From positions 1 through 64,000 of the forward strand of contig NZ_RBZM01000007.1 of NCBI RefSeq assembly GCF_003628305.1: a stretch of 64,000 nucleotides of DNA. Reading direction: 5' to 3'. Shown piece after piece: positions 21,175 to 28,431 of the stretch. The notes beneath the pieces are model-generated. The model was not told the DNA's origin. It ran no database searches and saw only the letters and a list, made by a program, of their open reading frames with translations. Every line of letters begins with the position of its first letter. The first letter of the stretch is position 1. This DNA comes from Cohnella endophytica. GTDB taxonomy: Bacteria > Bacillota > Bacilli > Paenibacillales > Paenibacillaceae. The translations under genes and the position numbers were made by a program.

Positions 21175-22353
21175 ATGAAAAACGATAAGCCGATCATATA
21201 CTTAGATAACGCGGCGACGAGTTGGCCGAAGCCTCCGGCAGTCTGGGAAGCGATGGAACGGACAATGAAGACAAGCGCGGCGAACCCGGGGCGCGGAAGT
21301 CATCAGATGGCCGTTCAAGCGAGCAGAGTTCTATTCGAAGCCCGCAAGAGGCTTGCTAGATTGTTCCGAATCGGCAACCCCAACGATATCGCATTTACAT
21401 TAAATACGACGCATGCTTTGAATATGGCGATACAAGGGCTGTTGCAGCCAGGGGATCATGTCATCGCGACGTCATTAGAACATAACTCCGTGAGACGTCC
21501 ATTAGAGGCGTTGAAGCGCAAGTTGGGCATAGAAGTCACTTATGTCGCGACGGATAGCCAAGGCGTATTAAACCCGGCGAAGGTGATCGATGCGATTACC
21601 GATAAGACGAAGCTCATTGCCGCAACGCATAGTTCCAATCTGCTAGGGACGATTACGCCGATCGGAGAGATTGGAGAGATCGCTCGCAGCCGGGGGATTA
21701 AGCTTCTAGTGGACGCCGCCCAGAGCGCGGGGGTGTTGCCGATCGACGTGGCGGGGATGAGGATCGATCTATTGGCATTCCCCGGCCATAAAGGGTTGTT
21801 CGGACCGCAGGGCACCGGAGGACTGTACATTGATCCGAACTTGGAGCTCGAGCCGCTCATGCAGGGCGGTACTGGCAGTAAATCGGAAGCGCCGGAACAG
21901 CCGACCGTTAGACCGGATCGTTATGAGGCGGGAACTCCGAATACGGTCGGAATAGCGGGGTTGTCCGAAGGCGCGCAATTCGTGCTTAAAGAAACGCCGG
22001 AAGCGATTCATGCCAGGGAGCTGCATTTAACCTTTGAACTGATGGAAGGACTGCAGGCGATACCCGGATTAACGATATTGGGGCCAGACATCGGAATCGA
22101 ACGCACGGCGATCGTTTCTTTCTTGCTAGACGGAGTAGATCCTTCCGAGCTGGCCTTCTTATTGGATCAGCAATTCGGTATCGCGGTTAGGGCGGGATTC
22201 CATTGCACGCCGCTAGGACACGAGACGGCAGGCTCCTACGAGACGGGGGCGGTACGCGCCAGTCCCGGATATTTTACGAACGAATCGGAAATCGTATCTA
22301 TGGTCGAAGCGGTAAAGGAAATTAAACGAACGTTGCATGGCGGGAGATCATAG
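21175..22353 (+). CDS. Cysteine desulfurase family PLP enzyme
   Basis: The 392-residue class V aminotransferase fold protein would remove sulfur (or selenium) from cysteine. Visible features are YLDNAATSWPKP at the start, THSSNLLGTI, the acidic LLVDAAQSAG, the PLP lysine in FPGHKGLFGPQG and the catalytic-loop cysteine in RAGFHCTPLGH. The sequence style resembles the EF2568-like desulfurase subgroup rather than SufS or IscS; that subgroup is known from selenium/molybdenum enzyme loci. A DUF3343 Se/S-carrier-like gene lies 1.2 kb downstream. The GGCGGTGAATAG ribosome site is fair. Confidence 0.88.
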   Translation: MKNDKPIIYLDNAATSWPKPPAVWEAMERTMKTSAANPGRGSHQMAVQASRVLFEARKRLARLFRIGNPNDIAFTLNTTHALNMAIQGLLQPGDHVIATSLEHNSVRRPLEALKRKLGIEVTYVATDSQGVLNPAKVIDAITDKTKLIAATHSSNLLGTITPIGEIGEIARSRGIKLLVDAAQSAGVLPIDVAGMRIDLLAFPGHKGLFGPQGTGGLYIDPNLELEPLMQGGTGSKSEAPEQPTVRPDRYEAGTPNTVGIAGLSEGAQFVLKETPEAIHARELHLTFELMEGLQAIPGLTILGPDIGIERTAIVSFLLDGVDPSELAFLLDQQFGIAVRAGFHCTPLGHETAGSYETGAVRASPGYFTNESEIVSMVEAVKEIKRTLHGGRS

Positions 22354-22394
22354 AAAGCAAAAGCATAGCAAGAGATAAATGGGGGAAAGAGAAG

Positions 22395-22886
22395 ATGAAT
22401 GGCTGGAACGATCAACTCGCAATGGGGATTGCGGCTGGAGAGGGTTTGCTTCTTCTTATCGCGATCATATGGCTCGGAGTTCTCTCGGGCAAGCTTCGCA
22501 AGCTGAAAAACTCGCACCACAAGCTTGTAGGAGATACAGGGGTCGACAATATGGAAGAAGTAATGAACGCCGTGCACGTGCAAATGTCCGCTATCGATGA
22601 TAAACAACGAAATCAAGCCGAGCAGCTAGCTCAACAAGAAAAACGCCTATCCACCCTTAAGGGCAGAATTGGCGTTCATCGGTTTAATGCATTCTCGGAT
22701 TCGGGCAGCGACCTTAGCTTCTCGATCGCATTCGTGAATAATGACCAAGATGGCGTGGTCATTACGGGAATACACGGCAGAGAACAAACGTTCCTGTACG
22801 CGAAACCGATCGACAAAGGACAGTCTGCGTACATGCTCACTCCGGAAGAAAAAATCGCGATCAATCAGGCAATGCAAAAGGAATAA
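22395..22886 (+). CDS. DUF4446 family membrane-anchored protein
   Basis: The 163-residue protein has one N-terminal membrane segment (GEGLLLLIAIIWLGVLSG, ~15-32), a coiled-coil stretch (~57-88) and a C-terminal conserved domain starting at IGVHRFNAF and including LSFSIAFVNNDQDGVVITGI. This is the DUF4446 layout found near spo0J in many Bacillales; its function is unknown. It follows the desulfurase gene by 41 bp and overlaps convergent yyaC by 26 bp at the 3' end. Confidence 0.85.
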   Translation: MNGWNDQLAMGIAAGEGLLLLIAIIWLGVLSGKLRKLKNSHHKLVGDTGVDNMEEVMNAVHVQMSAIDDKQRNQAEQLAQQEKRLSTLKGRIGVHRFNAFSDSGSDLSFSIAFVNNDQDGVVITGIHGREQTFLYAKPIDKGQSAYMLTPEEKIAINQAMQKE

Positions 22887-23481
22887 CGGCGTTGCTTCGC
22901 GTCTTATGTACGGCATTCAGGAGGCTTTGGGCGATAATCTCGGACATCTTAACGACCAGATTCAATCGAGTGTTCTGCAGGACGAAGTATTCCATGAATC
23001 CGCCGACGTTTACGATTCCCGTCATATGGATATCTCCGACCGGAGGCAGCTCTTTATTGACGCCGGCTCCCGGCCGTACAGGCCCGTCTCCGACTTGGAT
23101 ACAGCCTACGCTGGATACTTGTCCAAGGCAAGCATCGATGGCAATGACGAAGGGCTGACGCGAGCTTCTCATGATCTTAAGCAACGTGTCCCCCAAGTTC
23201 ATAGCATGAACCGGCTCTTCCAAGGTTCCGTATAAATCGAATAAGCTGCTGTATTCTCTGGCCAAGGCGGTTCCGACGAGCGGGCCGAGCGAATCCCCGG
23301 TTGAACGGTCCGTTCCTACGCAGACGATAACGATGCGGCGCTCAAGCGGCAGTGCCTCCAAATAATATTCAAGCTTCTGCGATAGCCGATGCAAGACCGT
23401 TGGTTCGTTAAAAGGAATCTTCAAAGAGAGCGCCGCTGATTCTGGTGCGGAGCCCGGACGTTTCTCCCACGCGCCGTTCAT
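22861..23481 (-). CDS. yyaC: Spore protease-like protein YyaC
   Basis: The 206-residue protein is related to the germination protease GPR/HybD fold. Recognisable segments are RIVIVCVGTDRSTGDSLGPLVG, VHAMNL, IAIDACLG and RPGAGVNKELPPVGDIHMTGIVNVGGFMEY (in parts). It is a conserved sporulation gene next to spo0J. It is the only leftward gene in this stretch and overlaps the end of DUF4446. Confidence 0.92.
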   Translation of the reverse strand: MNGAWEKRPGSAPESAALSLKIPFNEPTVLHRLSQKLEYYLEALPLERRIVIVCVGTDRSTGDSLGPLVGTALAREYSSLFDLYGTLEEPVHAMNLGDTLLKIMRSSRQPFVIAIDACLGQVSSVGCIQVGDGPVRPGAGVNKELPPVGDIHMTGIVNVGGFMEYFVLQNTRLNLVVKMSEIIAQSLLNAVHKTRSNAVIPFALPD

Positions 23482-23592
23482 TCGTCCGATTCGCCTCCTA
23501 CCCTAGTATGTTACTAGTATATGGACGCAAACGCTCTTTTATACTTGTACGACCAGAAAGGTTCAGATTATAGGAGCAGGAGTGAGTATCCG

Positions 23593-23838
23593 ATGGAATC
23601 TCTCTTGATCGCATTCGATTCCACGCAGCAAGCCTTACGTGCGGAGATGCTGCTCGAATACGCGGATATCGAGATTGATATATGTCCGACGCCTAAGGAA
23701 ATAACGGCCGGGTGCGCGTTATCGATCGCGTTCTCGGGCGAGGAGCTCGTGCAGGTCCGCCAGATCATTCAATCCGAACATGTCGAGATCAGAGGACTGT
23801 TCGAGAAGACGCGGACAGGGTACGAGCAGATTCAATGA
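23593..23838 (+). CDS. DUF3343 protein (putative Se/S carrier-like)
   Basis: Small 81-residue protein beginning MESLLIAFDSTQQALRAEMLL. The family hallmark, a Cys after a Pro-rich turn, appears as PTPKEITAGCALSIAF. DUF3343 is described as selenium/sulfur-carrier-like, and here it follows a desulfurase-family gene with only DUF4446 and yyaC between. The in-frame extension to 23521 is rejected; ATG 23593 has AGGAG ten bases upstream. The exact role is unproven. Confidence 0.82.
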   Translation: MESLLIAFDSTQQALRAEMLLEYADIEIDICPTPKEITAGCALSIAFSGEELVQVRQIIQSEHVEIRGLFEKTRTGYEQIQ

Positions 23839-23859
23839 GTTTAAAGGAGTTTTGGCCTT

Positions 23860-24759
23860 ATGCGCTCTTGGCCCGCAATACAACAGGGATTCATGGAGGG
23901 AAACCTCTGGAACAAGTTCATCGATCAAATCTGGGATACGATTAGGAATACGGGAATGTGGGAAGATGCAACAATGGTTCTTCTTCGGGTCGTTCTCATC
24001 ATCATCGTTAGCCGATTGGCGTTGATGGCTCTCAACCGTTTCGTCGACCATGTGACCAACGAGAAAAAATCGAAACGATTAAAGCTGCGAACAAGACGCG
24101 TCCAGACGATGGGGAAGCTGCTGAAGAACACCGCTTCCTATATCATTAACTTCATCACGATTTTACTGATTCTAGGAGAGTTCCACATTCAGCTTGCGCC
24201 TCTGCTGGCAGGAGCGGGCGTGATCGGACTCGCGATCGGGTTCGGCGCCCAGAGTCTCGTAAAGGACGTCATTACCGGATTCTTCATTATCCTCGAAGAT
24301 CAATTCGCCGTCGGGGACGTCGTCCAACTCGGTACGTTCAAAGGGACGGTAGAAATGATCGGCCTGCGCGCGACGCGGCTACGGAGCTGGACCGGGGAAA
24401 TTCATATTATCCCAAACGGGGCAATCGTTCAAGTGACGAACTTCTCCGTCAACCCATTGCTTGCCGTCGTAGATCTTACGATCTCTTCGGATAAGACGGT
24501 CGAGCAGCAGATGGCTGCGATTCGCAAAGTGTTGGACCGCATCGAGAGCCCGTATCTGACGGCGAAACCCGAAGTGCTCGGCATTCAGACGCTGGAAATG
24601 AACCAGATGACGATAAGAGTGACCGCGAGATGCAAGCCGAATAGGACGGGAGAAATTACGCGTCTCATCAACACGGAATTGAAGAAAGCGTTCGATACGG
24701 CGAAAGCCGTAGCTGCAACGGACGTTAATGCGGATGAATCGGGGAACGCGACAACTTAG
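23860..24759 (+). CDS. Small-conductance mechanosensitive channel (MscS family)
   Basis: The 299-residue channel releases solutes on hypo-osmotic shock. It has membrane segments at about 40-60, 93-110 and 112-135. The pore helix is GAGVIGLAIGFGAQSLVKDVI with its Gly/Ala pattern, followed by the beta domain FAVGDVVQLG...GTVEMIGLRATRLRSWTGEIHIIPNG. It resembles B. subtilis YkuT. AAAGGAG lies ten bases before ATG 23860. It starts 21 bp after DUF3343, suggesting one operon with DUF951. Confidence 0.93.
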   Translation: MRSWPAIQQGFMEGNLWNKFIDQIWDTIRNTGMWEDATMVLLRVVLIIIVSRLALMALNRFVDHVTNEKKSKRLKLRTRRVQTMGKLLKNTASYIINFITILLILGEFHIQLAPLLAGAGVIGLAIGFGAQSLVKDVITGFFIILEDQFAVGDVVQLGTFKGTVEMIGLRATRLRSWTGEIHIIPNGAIVQVTNFSVNPLLAVVDLTISSDKTVEQQMAAIRKVLDRIESPYLTAKPEVLGIQTLEMNQMTIRVTARCKPNRTGEITRLINTELKKAFDTAKAVAATDVNADESGNATT

Positions 24760-24796
24760 CAGGGCAGGGAGAAACGAAGCGAAGGGGACAATCGGA

Positions 24797-25027
24797 ATGG
24801 AGCGGAAAACATTCGAGCTTGGCGATGTCGTGCTGATGAAGAAGCAGCATCCTTGCGGCGCGAACGAGATGGAGATCATCCGCATGGGGATGGATATCCG
24901 GATCAAATGCGTGAAGTGCAAGCATAGCATCCTGCTCCCTCGGGCGAAGTTCGAGAAGAGCTTGAAAAAGGTGCTGAGGTCGGCGGCAGGGGAAGAACCG
25001 CAGGCAACGGATAGCGACAACGGGTAA
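24797..25027 (+). CDS. DUF951 family protein
   Basis: The 76-residue protein has the DUF951 pattern FELGDVVLMKKQHPCGANEMEIIRMGMDIRIKC (in parts), with CVKCKHSILLPRAKFEK; the three cysteines suggest a zinc or nucleic-acid binding fold. It usually neighbours mscS and spo0J in Bacillales. The ATG at 24797 has GAAGGGGA upstream. The C-terminal tail is short and acidic. Confidence 0.88.
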   Translation: MERKTFELGDVVLMKKQHPCGANEMEIIRMGMDIRIKCVKCKHSILLPRAKFEKSLKKVLRSAAGEEPQATDSDNG

Positions 25028-25050
25028 AAGTTGCTGGATACCGAATCCAG

Positions 25051-25079
25051 TTGCGTGTCCAATAGAAATATGATATGAT
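25051..25079 (+). promoter_or_regulatory. tRNA-Ser promoter
   Basis: TTGCGT, a 17-base spacer and TATGAT with an extended TGA lie about 13 bases before the tRNA 5' end. Confidence 0.75.
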
Positions 25080-25091
25080 TTTTCTTGCTGC

Positions 25092-25182
25092 GGAGAGGTA
25101 CCCAAGAGGCCCAAGGGGGTTGACTCGAAATCAACTAGGCGTCGCGAGGCGTGCGTGGGTTCGAATCCCACTCTCTCCGCCA
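25092..25182 (+). tRNA. tRNA-Ser (CGA anticodon)
   Basis: The acceptor stem GGAGAGG/TCTCTCC (last pair G-T), discriminator G and encoded CCA are visible. The anticodon stem GTTGA/TCAAC encloses CTCGAAA, giving anticodon CGA (reads UCG). A long variable arm (TAGGCGTCGCGAGGCGTGCG) marks a class II tRNA, and the T-arm contains GTGGGTTCGAATCCCAC. Its 3' end is repeated 137 bp downstream. Confidence 0.96.
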
Positions 25183-25202
25183 CCCAACAAAAAAACAATG
25201 TG

Positions 25203-25227
25203 CGACCCCATCGGGGTCGTTTTTTTG
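25203..25227 (+). terminator. tRNA-Ser terminator
   Basis: CGACCCC and GGGGTCG pair around ATC and are followed by seven T. Outer AACAAAAAAAC/GTTTTTTTGTT also pairs, lengthening the hairpin. Confidence 0.88.
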
Positions 25228-25297
25228 TTGGATGGCGGTGGGGTTCGAACGGGCCGTTAAGCAAACATGCCGGGGGCATGTTTGTAGGCACAGGGAC

Positions 25298-25321
25298 TCG
25301 AATCCCACTCTCTCCGCCACC
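25298..25321 (+). repeat. Direct repeat of the tRNA-Ser 3' end
   Basis: These 24 bases are identical to 25161-25184, from the T-loop through the acceptor stem, CCA and two further bases. The copy lacks the rest of a tRNA, and the left flank differs by one base in the T-arm (GACTCG against GGTTCG). Between the copies are a terminator, a short GGTGGGGTTCGAAC T-arm-like scrap (25238-25251) and a perfect inverted repeat CAAACATGCC/GGCATGTTTG (25262-25284). The layout is that of an att site left by an integrated element, or of a decayed duplicate tRNA. Confidence 0.85.
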
Positions 25322-25341
25322 TTATACAACAACCCATAGAA

Positions 25342-25373
25342 CCTTTCACTCGAACAGAGTGGGAGGTTTTTTT
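25342..25373 (+). terminator. Terminator downstream of the tRNA 3' repeat
   Basis: CCTTTCACTC and GAGTGGGAGG pair over 10 bp (two G-T pairs) with loop GAACA, followed by TTTTTTT. A second tRNA-style terminator behind the partial tRNA copy supports the idea of a decayed second tRNA unit. Confidence 0.8.
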
Positions 25374-25439
25374 CGTCCGCAAGCGAATAGATAACACTAA
25401 GAGCGAGCAAGCAAGCAGACAATGGAGCGTGAACGTTAA

Positions 25440-26237
25440 ATGCGAAGAGCGATAGGAAACGCAATCCGAGGAAGCATCATCTATAGAATCGGGATGATCC
25501 TGTGCCTCTTATGGCTTGTCGTTGGTGAAGTAGGAGCGAGTTCGGCGGTGGCTGCGGGGGCGAAATCGGAATCGGCCCTGGATCAAGTAACGGCCAAGAA
25601 ACCTTTGATCTGCATTGAAGCTGGCCACCAAGCGAAGGCGAATCTCAAGCTGGAACCGATCGCCCCGGGAAGCAAGACGATGAAGGCGAAGGTAGCTGGG
25701 GGGACGAGCGGAGTATTCACGAAGAAACCGGAGTACAAGCTTACGCTCGAAGTAGCGCTTAAGCTAGAAACGGTTCTAAAGGGGAAATATCGGATCGTCA
25801 TGGTCCGCAGGACGAATGACGTTAATCTATCTAATAGCGAGCGCGCGATCGTCTGCAACGAAGCAAAAGCGGACGTCATGATTCGCCTCCATGCCGATGG
25901 AAGCACCGATCCCGCAGTGAAGGGGATGACGTTCTTCTATCCGTCGTCCGGCAATGAATTAACGAAGCCAATCTCAAAACCGAGCATGGATATCGCTAAG
26001 CTCGTGTCCCAGCAGGTGATCAAAGAAACCGGGGCTAAGCTGCGCGGAGTGAATGCCCGAGGAGATTTGACCGGGTTTAACTATACGAAAGTACCGACGT
26101 TCTTGATTGAAATGGGCTTCATGACGAACAAAGAAGAAGATGAGAAGATGAGCAAGGCCGACTATCAGGATCTAATCGTCGCCGGGATCGCGGAAGGTCT
26201 GGATGCGTACTTCAAACGACCGAAGGACGACAAATGA
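25440..26237 (+). CDS. Secreted N-acetylmuramoyl-L-alanine amidase (Amidase_3-like)
   Basis: The 265-residue protein would cleave the amide between MurNAc and L-Ala. A signal peptide covers about residues 1-39 (hydrophobic IGMILCLLWLVVG, Ala-rich cleavage region). The four expected zinc/catalytic residues can be placed at H63 (IEAGHQ), E98 (KKPEYK), H151 (RLHADG) and E224 (LIEMGFMTN). The first motif is unusual: the family normally has DAGHGG. The 12-base spacing between GGAG and ATG 25440 is loose. It stands alone between the tRNA scar and the rpsF region. Confidence 0.85.
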   Translation: MRRAIGNAIRGSIIYRIGMILCLLWLVVGEVGASSAVAAGAKSESALDQVTAKKPLICIEAGHQAKANLKLEPIAPGSKTMKAKVAGGTSGVFTKKPEYKLTLEVALKLETVLKGKYRIVMVRRTNDVNLSNSERAIVCNEAKADVMIRLHADGSTDPAVKGMTFFYPSSGNELTKPISKPSMDIAKLVSQQVIKETGAKLRGVNARGDLTGFNYTKVPTFLIEMGFMTNKEEDEKMSKADYQDLIVAGIAEGLDAYFKRPKDDK

Positions 26238-26241
26238 CGAA

Positions 26242-26259
26242 GAACCCCTTGCGGGGTTC
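26242..26259 (+). terminator. Hairpin after the amidase gene
   Basis: GAACCCC and GGGGTTC pair around TTGC three bases after the stop codon. The T-run is short (TC), so it is a weak terminator. Confidence 0.55.
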
Positions 26260-26533
26260 TCGGGCGACGTGTAATGAGTTGCATTTTGAGACGTAACCAT
26301 GACGTTGCCGATTTAACTCGGCGCTTCGGTGACCGGATGTCAGAAACTAAATGTGTTACAGACAATAGTCTTTAGCACAACGCCTCGCTTCCGTTTTACC
26401 TACTCCGAATGGAACGATACCTCTTGCGGTTGTTGCTCCACGTCGTTCAAGGGAACCACACCTCTCGTTTTCCGTCGCCGAAATATAGAATGGCTCAAAT
26501 TCGCGTAACCTATACATTCCGATTCGAAAAAGG
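26260..26533. other. Intergenic region between the amidase gene and yjzC
   Basis: About 275 bp without a convincing open frame. No strong promoter, hairpin or repeat was found here, and I cannot assign it a role. It should hold the 3' end of the leftward yjzC transcript. Confidence 0.5.
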
Positions 26534-26722
26534 TTAATGGAACTGCTTTACTTTTTTCCACTTGCGATTATGATTGGACGTTTCCGGGAATTGCTGGCCC
26601 TTTCTCAACGTTACGTGCTTCGGATTATTGATGCCCATATGGAACGAATCTTCGCCGACTTCCATGTAATCACCGTCATTCGGCGCGCGTTGGCCCGGTT
26701 CGAATTGCGTCTGCTCACCCAT
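26534..26722 (-). CDS. yjzC: YjzC family protein
   Basis: Small 62-residue protein MGEQTQFEPGQRAPNDGDY...FPETSNHNRKWKKVKQFH, matching the YjzC family of Bacillales in both the N-terminal (QF..GQ.APN.G.Y.E.GE) and C-terminal (FPETSNHNR.W) blocks. The function is unknown. ATG 26722 is preceded by AGGGGGTGAT, and the longer reading frame to 26905 is rejected because it crosses the rpsF promoter. It diverges from rpsF. Confidence 0.85.
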   Translation of the reverse strand: MGEQTQFEPGQRAPNDGDYMEVGEDSFHMGINNPKHVTLRKGQQFPETSNHNRKWKKVKQFH

Positions 26723-26765
26723 GATCATCACCCCCTGTCTAACGGATAGTGTAGCGCGAATTTCC

Positions 26766-26794
26766 TTGCGATATTCGGGCGATTGTGATAAAGT
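26766..26794 (+). promoter_or_regulatory. rpsF-ssb-rpsR promoter
   Basis: TTGCGA (26766-26771), a 17-base spacer and TAAAGT (26789-26794) with an extended TGA. Transcription would begin near 26801, leaving a leader of about 97 bases. Confidence 0.7.
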
Positions 26795-26825
26795 ATTCAG
26801 GCATGCCAAAGAAAGCATGCTCCTT

Positions 26826-26870
26826 GCTTCCCAGCCGAAGACAAGCTCATCGGTATACCAAGTGGGAGGC
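26826..26870 (+). promoter_or_regulatory. Candidate S6:S18-binding leader of rpsF
   Basis: GCTTCCCA (26826-26833) pairs with TGGGAGGC (26863-26870), and CCGA (26835-26838) with TCGG (26850-26853), leaving an asymmetric internal loop around CCG and TATACCAAG. Conserved rpsF leaders fold into a similar structure whose CCG is bound by the S6:S18 pair for feedback repression. The assignment is by position and shape only. Confidence 0.55.
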
Positions 26871-26897
26871 CAAAGACCTAAAGGAGGTGAACGGAAG

Positions 26898-27185
26898 ATG
26901 CGCAACTATGAGTTGATGTACATCATCCGTCCGGACGTGGAACAAGAAACCGTTCAAGCTGTCGTGGAAAAATTCCAGGGCATCATCGTGAACGGCGGAG
27001 AGATCGTGAAGCATGACGTTCAAGGCAAACGTCGTCTTGCTTACGAGATCAACAAACACCGCGATGGGACGTATGTGTTGGTTCATTTTACAGCTCCGTC
27101 GACAGTTGTCACGGAGTTGGAACGCGTTCTGAAGATTACGGACGAAATTATTCGTCACATGATCGTCAGAGAACAAACCGCGTAA
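26898..27185 (+). CDS. rpsF: 30S ribosomal protein S6
   Basis: The 95-residue S6 begins MRNYELMYIIRPDVE and includes GKRRLAYEINKHRDGTYVLVHF. The ATG 26898 is seven bases after a perfect AAGGAGGTGA. First gene of the rpsF-ssb-rpsR operon, whose order is conserved in Firmicutes; S6 binds S18 on the 30S platform. Confidence 0.97.
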   Translation: MRNYELMYIIRPDVEQETVQAVVEKFQGIIVNGGEIVKHDVQGKRRLAYEINKHRDGTYVLVHFTAPSTVVTELERVLKITDEIIRHMIVREQTA

Positions 27186-27251
27186 ACCGCACAGCACCAG
27201 GCGGATTTCCGCCGCAAGCCTTAATGTCATGTTTAGTGGAGGGAAGCCGCG

Positions 27252-27755
27252 ATGTTGAATCGAGTTATTCTCATAGGGCGCCTGACCAAGGATCCCGAAT
27301 TGCGTTACACGCCAGCCGGCGTAGCCGTTACCCAATTTACTTTAGCGGTAGACCGTCAGTTCTCCGGAAGCAAAGAGGAGCGCGAAGCGGATTTTATCCC
27401 GATCGTCACTTGGAGACAGCTCGCGGAAACGTGTGCCAATTATCTTCGTAAAGGCCGACTGGCCGCCGTGGAAGGCCGCATTCAAGTGCGCAACTACGAG
27501 AACAACGAAGGCCGACGCGTGTATGTGACGGAAGTCATTGCCGATAATGTTCGATTCCTGGAATCAGCCAACCGCGATAGCGGCGGCGGACAAGGAAGAG
27601 AAGAGGGCGGCTTTGGCGGCAACGCAAACAATAGCGGAGGCGGGTTCGGAGGCGGCAATCGCAGCTCTGGCTCGCGCAATACCGGCAACAGCAATGACCC
27701 CTTCGCGGATGACGGGCGACCGATCGATATATCGGACGATGATTTGCCATTTTAA
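27252..27755 (+). CDS. ssb: Single-stranded DNA-binding protein
   Basis: The 167-residue protein has an OB fold ([36 protein letters not shown]) over ~110 residues, a Gly/Ser/Asn-rich linker ([22 protein letters not shown]) and the acidic tip DISDDDLPF that recruits replication and repair proteins. Between rpsF and rpsR it is the SsbA-type housekeeping copy. Confidence 0.97.
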   Translation: MLNRVILIGRLTKDPELRYTPAGVAVTQFTLAVDRQFSGSKEEREADFIPIVTWRQLAETCANYLRKGRLAAVEGRIQVRNYENNEGRRVYVTEVIADNVRFLESANRDSGGGQGREEGGFGGNANNSGGGFGGGNRSSGSRNTGNSNDPFADDGRPIDISDDDLPF

Positions 27756-27775
27756 CTGGAAAGGACGGATAACAA

Positions 27776-28120
27776 ATGAGCGAACAACAAACACAACCTC
27801 AAGCACGTGAAGAGCGCCCTGCACACAGCCGTACAGGCGGCGGTGGCGGAGATCGCGGTGGAGATCGTGGCGAGCAACGCGAGCCTCGTAAATTCCGCCG
27901 TGGCGGCCGTAACAAACGTAAGAAAGTTTGTTACTTCACGGTAAATAAAATCACTCACGTGGACTACAAAGAGTTGGACTTGCTTCGTAAGTTCATCAGC
28001 GAGCGCGGCAAAATCTTGCCACGTCGCGTGACGGGCACGAAAGCGAAATACCAACGCATGTTGACTGTAGCGATCAAACGCGCACGTCAAATGGCTTTGC
28101 TGCCATACACGACTGAGTAG
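27776..28120 (+). CDS. rpsR: 30S ribosomal protein S18 with Gly/Arg-rich extension
   Basis: The core from about residue 40 ([14 protein letters not shown]...[16 protein letters not shown]...ARQMALLPY) is standard S18. With 114 residues it is about 35 longer than the 79-residue B. subtilis protein, because of a N-terminal tail containing [18 protein letters not shown]. The ATG 27776 follows GGAAAGGACGG; no internal start near residue 35 is an ATG, GTG or TTG in a good context, so the extension is probably real. A terminator follows. Confidence 0.96.
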   Translation: MSEQQTQPQAREERPAHSRTGGGGGDRGGDRGEQREPRKFRRGGRNKRKKVCYFTVNKITHVDYKELDLLRKFISERGKILPRRVTGTKAKYQRMLTVAIKRARQMALLPYTTE

Positions 28121-28153
28121 TCTTTAGAAGATTAGCACCACACAACACAAGAG

Positions 28154-28185
28154 AACGCCTGCCGGTTATCCGGCGGCGTTTTTTT
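28154..28185 (+). terminator. Terminator of the rpsF-ssb-rpsR operon
   Basis: AACGCCTGCCGG pairs with CCGGCGGCGTT around TTAT and is followed by seven T. Confidence 0.9.
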
Positions 28186-28250
28186 GTTATAGCGCGCCTA
28201 GTCAAGCTAGGCACAACTAATTGATGAAAGTTCAATCGGAGTAAGAGCTA

Positions 28251-28278
28251 AATCGCCACATGCCGGCGGTTTTTTTTA
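28251..28278 (+). terminator. Second terminator-like hairpin downstream of rpsR
   Basis: AATCGCC and GGCGGTT pair over 7 bp (one G-T) with loop ACATGCC, followed by eight T. Another hairpin GCCTAG/CTAGGC lies at 28197-28213. The rest of the 310-bp spacer before 28432 shows no clear promoter. Confidence 0.7.
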
Positions 28279-28431
28279 TTTATGGAGCCGATAATGGTTG
28301 TTTTTACTTTCAGATTTTCCACTTTAATAGCATGAGAACATTCGGAGTTGGCGAAAGGGTAGTCGTCATTCTGAATACCCCCCGATCTCACAAAAAAAAT
28401 TGCGCCTTGTGGCATATCGGAGGAAATTTGA

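Noticed and set aside
24725-25464. Minus-strand open frames reading ...RVGFEPT.. and ..REWDSNPRT..
   Set aside because: These peptides are the well-known artefact of translating the antisense of tRNA T-arms and 3' ends; they overlay tRNA-Ser and its repeat.
26723-26905. N-terminal extension of yjzC
   Set aside because: It runs through the rpsF promoter and leader; ATG 26722 has a good ribosome site and family match.
28338-28350. GAACATTCGG near 28340 as a third LexA box
   Set aside because: The right half-site GTTC is missing; only one half matches.
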